From positions 62,001-126,000 of the forward strand of contig CAJUFY010000001.1 of the NCBI GenBank assembly GCA_910586245.1: a stretch of 64,000 nt of DNA. The letters run 5' to 3'. Positions 33,419 to 40,023 of the stretch are shown here, piece by piece. The notes beneath the pieces are model-generated. The model was not told the origin of the DNA, searched no databases, and was given only the letters and a program-made list of their open reading frames with translations. The DNA comes from an uncultured Christensenella sp. GTDB lineage: Bacteria > Bacillota > Clostridia > Christensenellales > Borkfalkiaceae. Position 1 is the stretch's first letter. Each line of letters starts with the position of its first letter. Position numbers and translations under genes: made by a program.

Positions 33419-34570
33419 TCAGGCTTCCGTAATGCCGGCGAGCATGCCCTGTCCGCAAGGGCGGTAGCACATGAGCTCGGCGTATTTGACGAGCGTCGCG
33501 GTATACACGGGTTTTCCGGGAATCTGTTTCAAAATCTTGCCGTCCTCCCCTTCCAGCCACTGCCAGTCGCACAGCTGATGAATCGCAAAGTCGTCGGTAT
33601 TGAGCAGATACATCGTGCCCTTCGGGCAGAATCTGTCCGCCACGACGGGAATACCGTTGAACGAAAGCGCGCGGAATCCCCCTTCCAGTTCCATCGGCTC
33701 CATGCGGCGGTAAGCCGAAAGCGCGTTGATCAGCGCGCGGCGCACGCCCCAGGAACAGACGATGAAGTTGGTTTTACCGCCCGATTTTTCTTCGATCGCG
33801 TCGAGCGCCTTTTGCAGCGCGGTTTCGGTCAGTTCGCCGACGTTCGCCGTGATTACGGGTTTGCTCCAAGCGGCGCGGCTGCGGGCAACCCCGTAAAGGT
33901 CTTTGTTGAGATCGAAAATCGCCCCCAGCCCCGTAATTTCCAGCTCTTTGGATCCCTGCATATAAATGACTGCGTTTTCGTACGCAGTAAAAAGTTCTCC
34001 TTCGAAGTTGACCGTTTCCGCCGTACGGTCGACGTTGGCGATCACCTTGCTCACGACGAACGCGCCGTCCTTGTCGTAAATATCGACGCGCATTCCCTCC
34101 GCAAGATTCTGCACGCCGCTCACGCCGTATTTGTTGCTCACGAGTTTGGTGATCGTCGCAAGTTTGCCCGTGCCGTCCCCGAAGAGCATTCTGCCGAAGT
34201 TGAATTCCGAGCTCTTCACGAGCCCGTCCATTTCGTCGTTCAACAGGTTGACGAACGCCCCCTCGTTGTTCGCGGAAGCGCGGATCGCCTTGTCCGAAAT
34301 TTCGATCGTACCGTAAAGATTTTTAAGCGTGGAAACGAGCTGCGCGTAGTTGTTCCCTTTTGCCGAAGGGAGTTCCCCCTCCTCCGTCCCCGCGCCCACG
34401 CCGCCGTTCACGCCATAGCGAACCGCTTTGCGCACGTCTCTGCCCCACACGTCCGCGGTGGTTCTGCGAATCTGCGCGAGCAGGGGATTCACCGATTTGT
34501 TTAACTGATCGCTCACCGCGCCCAGATAATAAGATTTTAAAACGTTGTCTGCCGTTTGTGTCGTTACCAT
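33419..34570 (-). CDS. Major capsid (coat) protein, HK97-fold type
   Basis: A 383-residue protein. The start at 34570 follows GAGGAGA and gives VTTQTADNVLKSYYLGAVSD at the N-terminus. Capsid-like features are the long N-arm, the GTEEGELPSAKGNNYAQLVS segment, the E-loop-like stretch LKNLYGTIEISDKAIRASAN, and the P-domain/A-domain sequence TNFIVCSWGVRRALINAL with FNGIPVVADRFCPKGTMYLL. The block containing FNGIPVVAD and a following Met-Tyr-Leu-Leu is typical of phage major capsid proteins. The scaffold gene lies 11 nt upstream, as usual. It should form the shell of the particle. Confidence 0.85.
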   Translation of the reverse strand: MVTTQTADNVLKSYYLGAVSDQLNKSVNPLLAQIRRTTADVWGRDVRKAVRYGVNGGVGAGTEEGELPSAKGNNYAQLVSTLKNLYGTIEISDKAIRASANNEGAFVNLLNDEMDGLVKSSEFNFGRMLFGDGTGKLATITKLVSNKYGVSGVQNLAEGMRVDIYDKDGAFVVSKVIANVDRTAETVNFEGELFTAYENAVIYMQGSKELEITGLGAIFDLNKDLYGVARSRAAWSKPVITANVGELTETALQKALDAIEEKSGGKTNFIVCSWGVRRALINALSAYRRMEPMELEGGFRALSFNGIPVVADRFCPKGTMYLLNTDDFAIHQLCDWQWLEGEDGKILKQIPGKPVYTATLVKYAELMCYRPCGQGMLAGITEA

Positions 34571-34581
34571 AAAATTTCTCC

Positions 34582-35004
34582 TCAATGTTTTTGATTGCGC
34601 AAATAGCCCAGCGCAAGGCTGCCCGCTTCCCGAATGGATTTGGGCTTTTCGGCGGGCGCGGTCACGCCCGCGCCGCCGCCCGTCATTAAGGGCACGCCTT
34701 TGAGCGACTGCAAATAATCGCTCAGAATCCGCGCACGCACCCCCTCGTTTTCAGAAACCGCGCGGTACAGTTCCTCGTCGCGCGGCGCGCCCGTTCCCTC
34801 CGCTTTGCCGTCTTGCGGGGCGGAGTCTTCCAGCGCTTTCAGCTTTTGACTGCGGCGGGTAAATTCCGCTTCCAGCGCCCTGTAAGCGCGCGCGAGGGCA
34901 TCCACGCTCCTGAATTTCCCCAGATCGGGCAAGCCGTCTTCGCGCGGATTTTCCGCGCCTGCGCTTTCCTCTTCGGGATTCGCCGTCTTGTTTTCCTCTT
35001 CCAC
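34582..35004 (-). CDS. Capsid scaffolding protein
   Basis: A 140-residue acidic, helical protein between portal and coat. The segment KFRSVDALARAYRALEAEFT followed by RRSQKLKALE is the common motif of Firmicute phage scaffolds, and the C-terminus is short and basic (LALGYLRNQKH), as needed to bind coat subunits. It starts 1 nt after the portal stop. It would shape the procapsid and leave before or during DNA packaging. Confidence 0.78.
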   Translation of the reverse strand: MEEENKTANPEEESAGAENPREDGLPDLGKFRSVDALARAYRALEAEFTRRSQKLKALEDSAPQDGKAEGTGAPRDEELYRAVSENEGVRARILSDYLQSLKGVPLMTGGGAGVTAPAEKPKSIREAGSLALGYLRNQKH

Positions 35005-35005
35005 G

Positions 35006-36856
35006 TTACGCTCCTTTTTGGCGGTGGGATTTCAGGTGGCGCAAAATCCGTTCCCTGACCGCCCCGTTCTCTTCCGCGCCCGAAAGCAGCGCGCGGGTAT
35101 GTTCGGCAACGTGAACCGCGTGATCGTCGTACTCGTCCGCTTCCACGTCGCCCTGCGCCAGCAGCGCGTTTTCCCGTTCCGCTTTTCTCACGTGCAGACG
35201 GGAAATATCGGCGGCGTTCTCGAACGAACCGTAACCAAGCGCGTCCAGCACGCGGCTGCGCGTTTCGTCCGAAAAAGCGCCGTTTTCCCCGTTGAGCAAG
35301 CCGAGCGAGAGAAGCTGTAAAATTTCCTCCCGCTTCTGTTCGGGAGACTTGTCGTATCCCGCTTCGAACTGAACGTCGTCCGCCGAAATATCGCTTGCGT
35401 CGAAACAGAGAAGTTCGGTATGCCCGCCCGTGCCCGTCATGCGCAGAATGCGCCGCGCGGAAGCGAACTGCTTATAAAGGTGCAGAATCTGTTTGCCCGC
35501 TTCCTTTACCACCCGCTCCACGCTTTCCGCAGTCATCTGCATTCGGTTGACGTCCTGATCGATGAGCAGCTGCAAGCCCACCGCCGAGGTCACGTGCGTC
35601 GGATTTGCGGAGTTGCGCGAAATTTCGCTCATGCCCGAAACGAGGATAAACTCGCCCGAAATGCGCTCTTCTTCCTGCGCGAATTCCGCGGGAAGTTTTC
35701 CGCAGTCAAGGAAGTCGGGCGCGGAAGAACCGCGGCGGTAGACGAGCACTTTCCCGGGATATATTCCGTCCTCCGCCAACTCTTCCGCATCCAGCGAACC
35801 GTCCTCCACCGCAATCACCCCTGCGGAAAGGCGGTTTAAAAATTCGTGTTTACGGTTTCGAACCGCGTTATACGCCCGTTGCAGAGGAATCATGCGGTCG
35901 ACTACGGACGTCCCGAAGAACGCCCCCGCCAGCGCGATGCACGTCTGCCGGATAAAAGGCAGAACGCGCTCCCCGCGATCGCCGTTGCGGTACGGCAGCG
36001 GTCCTTCGAATAAGAGCACGCCGCCCGCAACGATTTCCAAACGCCCTTCGGGAAATTTCCCGTTCGGGCGGGTATACCGTTCGATTAAAATTTCCGCGTT
36101 TTCCGCCGCGGGATTATCCTCTCCGTCGATCGGGCGTTTCCACCCGCTTGCGGAAGAGTACGGGAGCAAGGGAAAACTTTCTATCGTCTTTCCCGCAAGC
36201 TCCACGCCGAATTTTTCGTAGATTTCGGAAACGGACACCGCCTTCGCGTGAATGAGGCTTTTCACCTCGTTCATATCCTCGGCGGCAAGATTGTCGGGAT
36301 AAATTTCAAACGGCGAAAGCGCCGCCACGTTCACGTCCCCTTCCCGAATGCCGTGCCCCGTTTCGTCCGTTCCGATGATCTTGCCGTCGTCGTAATTCCA
36401 CACGACTTTGTAAAACGCCGTCCCGCACGTTTCCGACCAGAGCGTCGCGCGGGAAACGACCCGATCGAGGTCGATTCTGTTTTTCACCGATTGCAAAATA
36501 TTGCTGCACAGGCGCGCCGTCTTTACATCGTCGTCCGAATCGGAAAACGCACGCACGTTCAGCGAGGGGCGCACTTTGGCGAGCCGCGCGAGGCGGGTAT
36601 CCATCGTGGGCGCGATATGGTTGAACGTTCTGCGGGACTGCCAGTAAAATTCCGCGTCCTGCTCTTCGATTTCGCCCTGCGCGGAAATATCGCAGTACTG
36701 GTTTCCGCTCACGAAATTCATGTTGAGCTGCCACCCCCGTTCGAGGGATTTTCGCATCGCTCTGCGCCGCTCGAAATCGGCGGTAATTTCCTGCGCGAGC
36801 GCCGCCTTCCGCTTTTCTTCCGCGCGTTCGCGCACGTCTTGTTTCTGTTGATTCAC
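35006..36856 (-). CDS. Portal protein (P22-like)
   Basis: A 616-residue portal starting with GTG, with GGGAGGA upstream. Visible blocks: RRAMRKSLERGWQLNMNFVSG, WQSRRTFNHIAPTMDTRLA (resembling the P22-type portal N-terminus), SPFEIYPDN, VVDRMIPLQRAYNAVRNRKH and HVTSAVGLQLLIDQDVNRM. The dodecameric portal forms the single DNA entry vertex, docks TerL during packaging and the adaptor later. It overlaps the small upstream gene by 4 nt. There is no truncation or frameshift. Confidence 0.88.
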   Translation of the reverse strand: MNQQKQDVRERAEEKRKAALAQEITADFERRRAMRKSLERGWQLNMNFVSGNQYCDISAQGEIEEQDAEFYWQSRRTFNHIAPTMDTRLARLAKVRPSLNVRAFSDSDDDVKTARLCSNILQSVKNRIDLDRVVSRATLWSETCGTAFYKVVWNYDDGKIIGTDETGHGIREGDVNVAALSPFEIYPDNLAAEDMNEVKSLIHAKAVSVSEIYEKFGVELAGKTIESFPLLPYSSASGWKRPIDGEDNPAAENAEILIERYTRPNGKFPEGRLEIVAGGVLLFEGPLPYRNGDRGERVLPFIRQTCIALAGAFFGTSVVDRMIPLQRAYNAVRNRKHEFLNRLSAGVIAVEDGSLDAEELAEDGIYPGKVLVYRRGSSAPDFLDCGKLPAEFAQEEERISGEFILVSGMSEISRNSANPTHVTSAVGLQLLIDQDVNRMQMTAESVERVVKEAGKQILHLYKQFASARRILRMTGTGGHTELLCFDASDISADDVQFEAGYDKSPEQKREEILQLLSLGLLNGENGAFSDETRSRVLDALGYGSFENAADISRLHVRKAERENALLAQGDVEADEYDDHAVHVAEHTRALLSGAEENGAVRERILRHLKSHRQKGA

Positions 36857-37107
36857 GTTTGTTCCTCCCGTAACTGCGCAAGCAGTTTTAATTTTTCCGT
36901 TTCCAGTTCCTCGTCCGAAAGCGCTGCGTAATCTTTGTCTTCCAACAACAGTTTCACCGCTTTCAGATCGGGCGGGACGTCCTTCCGCGTCTCCCGCCGT
37001 TTAACGAGGACGAGTTCCCCGTTTTCCACGCCGTACTCTTCCGTCACCTCTTCCAGCGAATATCCGAGGGCGACTTTGCGCACGGCTTCCGTAATTCGAT
37101 CTTCCAT
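36853..37107 (-). CDS. Small acidic protein between TerL and portal
   Basis: An 84-residue protein. The N-terminal part (RITEAVRKVALGYSLEEVTE) could form a helix-turn-helix; the rest (KDVPPDLKAVKLLLEDKDYA) is charged and helical. Similar short proteins sit beside the large terminase in Firmicute phages, so a small-terminase or DNA-recognition role is possible but unproven. The start at 37107 is preceded by AAAGGGAGGAAGG and lies 11 nt after the TerL stop. Confidence 0.65.
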   Translation of the reverse strand: MEDRITEAVRKVALGYSLEEVTEEYGVENGELVLVKRRETRKDVPPDLKAVKLLLEDKDYAALSDEELETEKLKLLAQLREEQT

Positions 37108-37118
37108 CCTTCCTCCCT

Positions 37119-38564
37119 TTAAACGCGCAGATTCCGCGCACGGCACGCGTTGCGCAATTTACGGATGCGCCGTTCCTTATCCCGCTTCACGGCGCTCTCC
37201 TCTTCCTGCGGTTTCGGCTTCTGCGGGCGGCGCATGAGATAATACCGCAATTCGTCCAGCGCGTGGTCGTCCTTTTTTTCGGGCCGTTCTCCGCTGTCCC
37301 AGAAATACCCCTTCATTTCACGGATCAGATTCACGCACCCTTCGAAAATATACAGATCTGGCAGACCGTTCCCGCGGTTGAGGTAACTTTTCACCTGCGC
37401 GATTCCGCCGAACAAATCCTTATCCACGTCGGGATCGACCAGCACTCCGCGCTCGTAAAATAACTCGGAAACGCTCTTCGAAGCGGCGAGCGTGCGCTGT
37501 CCCGCGGCGGAATCGATGAGCGCGGCAACCCGCCCTTTCGCGTCCCGCTTCCAACCCAGCCGTTCGCTGATTTCGTGAATCGCCCGCGCGTGAAAATCGA
37601 CGTCCTTGCCCGCCGCGTAATGTTCGGCAACGACGTAAACGTTGCCGTCGAAGTCCACCGCGTACCAGTGGGCGGAGAGCGGATTTTTCAAACCGGGATC
37701 GATGGAAATGCAGTCCTGCCATTCCCGCGGTACGGAAAAGGGCGGAATCACGTGCACGCGCTCGTCGAATTCGGGATAGACAAGCCCCTCCCGCGCCGCG
37801 AATTTCCCGTAACGGCGGGATTGTTTCACCGTTTCGTCCATCGTGCGCTCCAACAGCGCGATTTCCTTCTTGGGTAAAAAAGGGTTGTCCGCCCACTCCA
37901 TGAATTCGTACCAGACTTCGGGATTGTTCGCGCGGTTCATATAAATCTGTTCGTATACGAACGTAAGTCCTTTTAACGGGGTCATCGTGCCGAAGATGTC
38001 CCCCTCGCGGTCGATCACGCGCATGCAACATTCCTCGTACACGTCCTGCGGCGGCTCTTCGTCGAACCAAACGAAATCGAGCGAACTCCCCTGAAAGCGT
38101 TCCCTGCCCTGATCGCAGCTCTTAAACCCGATGACGGAAGTTCCGCCGAACACGTTTTTCACGACGATCTGATCGATCACCCCCGCGGCGGGGTTGTCCT
38201 TTCTGCCGCTCGTCATCACGACGTCGGCAATCCAGTCGGGGCGAAGGTAATGCAGAATTTTTTTCTGCGCCACGTCCCGCTGTACCTGCGCGGTGAGCGA
38301 CACCACCCAGCCGAACACGTCCTTTCTGTTCTTGCGGTACGGGTGAATGCCGCGCGCAAACCAAACGGCTTCCACCGCGCCGCACTCCGTCTTTCCCGAT
38401 CGGTTACCGCCGAACACCCAGCGGTTACGTTTTTTGCACCGATGGAACGCAAGCTGTTTTTTATGTTTTTTCCCGCCCGCGTTATAGCGCGCCAGATGAT
38501 CGCGTTCCGCTCGGAATTTCTGCTCCCGCTCGATCGCCTTGATTTTTTGCAATAATTCGTTCAT
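37119..38564 (-). CDS. Terminase large subunit TerL (P22 gp2-like)
   Basis: A 481-residue packaging motor. ATPase: Walker A GGNRSGKT (52-59), Walker B FVWFDEE (164-170, Asp168 and Glu169) and coupling motif TMTPLKG. RNase-H-like nuclease: Asp289 (SIDPG), Asp351 (ALIDSA) and Asp433 (KDDHALDELR) form the expected acidic triad. All active-site residues are kept, so the enzyme should still pump and cut DNA. The ATG at 38564 is chosen over a TTG three codons upstream; neither has an obvious ribosome-binding site. It is first in the operon and divergent from a leaderless-type gene 53 nt away. Confidence 0.92.
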   Translation of the reverse strand: MNELLQKIKAIEREQKFRAERDHLARYNAGGKKHKKQLAFHRCKKRNRWVFGGNRSGKTECGAVEAVWFARGIHPYRKNRKDVFGWVVSLTAQVQRDVAQKKILHYLRPDWIADVVMTSGRKDNPAAGVIDQIVVKNVFGGTSVIGFKSCDQGRERFQGSSLDFVWFDEEPPQDVYEECCMRVIDREGDIFGTMTPLKGLTFVYEQIYMNRANNPEVWYEFMEWADNPFLPKKEIALLERTMDETVKQSRRYGKFAAREGLVYPEFDERVHVIPPFSVPREWQDCISIDPGLKNPLSAHWYAVDFDGNVYVVAEHYAAGKDVDFHARAIHEISERLGWKRDAKGRVAALIDSAAGQRTLAASKSVSELFYERGVLVDPDVDKDLFGGIAQVKSYLNRGNGLPDLYIFEGCVNLIREMKGYFWDSGERPEKKDDHALDELRYYLMRRPQKPKPQEEESAVKRDKERRIRKLRNACRARNLRV

Positions 38565-38581
38565 ATTCGTCAAAAATTATT

Positions 38582-38610
38582 CTTTCACGCCGCAAAATTT
38601 CGGTTATGAT
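38582..38610 (+). promoter_or_regulatory. Leaderless-type promoter of the small secreted protein
   Basis: TATGAT (38605-38610) ends 7 nt before the ATG at 38618; a weak -35 (CTTTCA, 38582-38587) lies 17 nt upstream of it. No ribosome-binding site is present. The site shares the 53-nt gap with the divergent capsid operon. Confidence 0.5.
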
Positions 38611-38617
38611 TTCGCGT

Positions 38618-39316
38618 ATGAAACGTATCGTATTATTTATTTCATTGATTTTCGTGCTCGCGCTCGTACCCGCGCTGCCGCAAACGGCGGCGGGCGCGGA
38701 AACCGCGGCGGAACGCTATGCGGTTGCGGCGGAGCACGACGTGTGGTTTTACTCGGAAGCAAACGAAGAAAAAGGTCTGTTCATCATGCCGTTCAGCTAT
38801 TACGTGAAAGTCCTTGCCGAAGGCGACCCCTTCTGCCGCGTGGAATATCTCGAAAACCGCAACGGGCGTATTCCGCTCGAAGGCTACTGCAAAAAGAGCG
38901 ATCTGCAATTCGTCGATTTCACGCCCGTGCGCCCCTGGCTGTTCTACGATCTCGAACTGAAATACTCCATCGAAAACGGCGGTTCCGTCGGTTCGGGTTC
39001 CTTCGACACCATCGCGCGCACCGTCAGTTTTTACGGAACGTACTATTCGGGCACGGCGCTCTATTACTACGTTTACGCCGACGGCCAGTTCGACTACGTT
39101 CCCGCCTCGCAGGAAATCAAATACGACTTCAATACCGACTATTTAACGCCTTCGTCGGGCGAAGTCCCCCCTGCCGACAGAAACGGAAACGGCGGACTCA
39201 CGGGCATACAGATCGCCGTCGTTTGCATCGTCTGCGCGGCTGCGGTCGTGGTTGCCTTCATCGTTCTGCGCGGCAAAAAACCGCCCGTTGCGCAATCTCC
39301 CGAAGAGGAAACCTGA
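38618..39316 (+). CDS. Secreted SH3-like protein with a C-terminal membrane anchor
   Basis: A 232-residue protein: signal peptide (about 1-27, ending near QTAAGA), a strand-rich domain that reads like a bacterial SH3-type fold (VWFYSEANEEKGLFIMPFSY, YVKVLAEGDPFCRVEYLENR, EGYCKKSDLQFVD), a second tyrosine-rich domain, a Gly/Asn linker and one C-terminal membrane helix (about 192-214) with a short cytoplasmic tail. The same plan occurs at 40024-42618, so the two probably work together at the outer face of the membrane. The start at 38618 is preferred over an ATG four codons upstream, which overlaps the -10 box. Function unknown. Confidence 0.72.
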   Translation: MKRIVLFISLIFVLALVPALPQTAAGAETAAERYAVAAEHDVWFYSEANEEKGLFIMPFSYYVKVLAEGDPFCRVEYLENRNGRIPLEGYCKKSDLQFVDFTPVRPWLFYDLELKYSIENGGSVGSGSFDTIARTVSFYGTYYSGTALYYYVYADGQFDYVPASQEIKYDFNTDYLTPSSGEVPPADRNGNGGLTGIQIAVVCIVCAAAVVVAFIVLRGKKPPVAQSPEEET

Positions 39317-39819
39317 AACCGCAATTCCCGCCTTGCGCGCTTTTGATAAACGGAACGTTCTTTGCCCGCAGCCAGCGCGCCGTAAATTTTCATGAAGAAA
39401 GAAAAACTGCCGAACGCTTGGAAAAATCGCGCTTCCGTCCACCCCGCCAAGCAGAGCCGCGACGCAAACTTTTTGAGCGCGCACTCTTGCAGCCGATAGT
39501 ACTGCCGTTCCGAGCAGGCGGGCAAATATTCGCCGAACTGCTCCCGCAGCACCCGTTTTCGGCGGAAATAACGGTATTCGAACAAAAACGACTCCTCTTC
39601 CGAAAATGTTTGCAACACCTTCTCGACGGCGTCCGTTACGCCGTCGAGATTTTCGCGCAATAAAATTTCTTCCGCGAGAGATTCCGCAACGGCATACGCC
39701 GAAGACACGCTGCGAAAAGAAAGCAAGGCTTTGTTTTCGATTCCCGCGGTCACTGCTTCGGAAACGCCCCTCAACTTCGGAAAGGCGTATAACAACACTT
39801 TGGCATAGATCAAATTCAT
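39139..39819 (-). CDS. Hypothetical HTH-like protein with an antisense tail
   Basis: A 226-residue frame. Residues 1-165 look like a compact helical protein (NLIYAKVLLYAFPKL, then SFLFEYRYFRRKRVLREQFG) with a putative DNA-binding helix CSERQYYRLQECALKKFASRL, somewhat like phage ArpU/sigma-like late regulators. The last 59 codons run antisense through the end of the neighbouring secreted-protein gene and have low-complexity, non-protein-like sequence, so the natural stop may have been lost near 39316. A further in-frame ATG lies 16 codons upstream (39867). If it is a late regulator, its place upstream of terL would be meaningful, but this is tentative. Confidence 0.5.
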   Translation of the reverse strand: MNLIYAKVLLYAFPKLRGVSEAVTAGIENKALLSFRSVSSAYAVAESLAEEILLRENLDGVTDAVEKVLQTFSEEESFLFEYRYFRRKRVLREQFGEYLPACSERQYYRLQECALKKFASRLCLAGWTEARFFQAFGSFSFFMKIYGALAAGKERSVYQKRARRELRFQVSSSGDCATGGFLPRRTMKATTTAAAQTMQTTAICMPVSPPFPFLSAGGTSPDEGVK

Positions 39820-39988
39820 AGCACCACCGACGTCCGATTCCGAACGATCCGAACGAAATACGAACATTTGTTTGTGTTTTTATCATATCACACAAATATG
39901 ACAGACGCCCGCGCATATGCCGAATTTTTTTGAAATTTTTTCCAATTGCGCAAAGGCGCGATCTTTGTAAATTTTTGCAAACAAATTA

Positions 39989-40017
39989 TTGTCATTTCCG
40001 CGCGCGCGTGTTATAAT
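39989..40017 (+). promoter_or_regulatory. Leaderless-type promoter of the large secreted protein
   Basis: TTGTCA (39989-39994), a 17-nt spacer and TATAAT (40012-40017), extended as TGTTATAAT. The ATG at 40024 begins 6 nt after the -10 box. It is the strongest of the leaderless-type promoters here (11 of 12 consensus bases). Confidence 0.75.
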
Positions 40018-40023
40018 GGAACT

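Larger units (their letters stand above)
31077..38564 (-). mobile_element. P22/podovirus-like packaging and head operon lacking the rest of a phage
   Basis: Eight same-strand genes run in the order TerL, small protein, portal, scaffold, coat, adaptor-like, propeller-type hub/plug and an unknown. Gaps are 19 nt or less and three junctions overlap as ATGA. This is the canonical order of a short-tailed phage head module. No integrase, recombinase, repressor, replication, lysis, tail-fibre or needle gene lies within the unit, and flanking genes are bacterial. Every frame is intact, TerL retains its ATPase and nuclease residues, and base use matches the neighbours. It may be a decayed but well-kept prophage remnant, a satellite, or a domesticated DNA-packaging particle. 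Confidence 0.75.
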
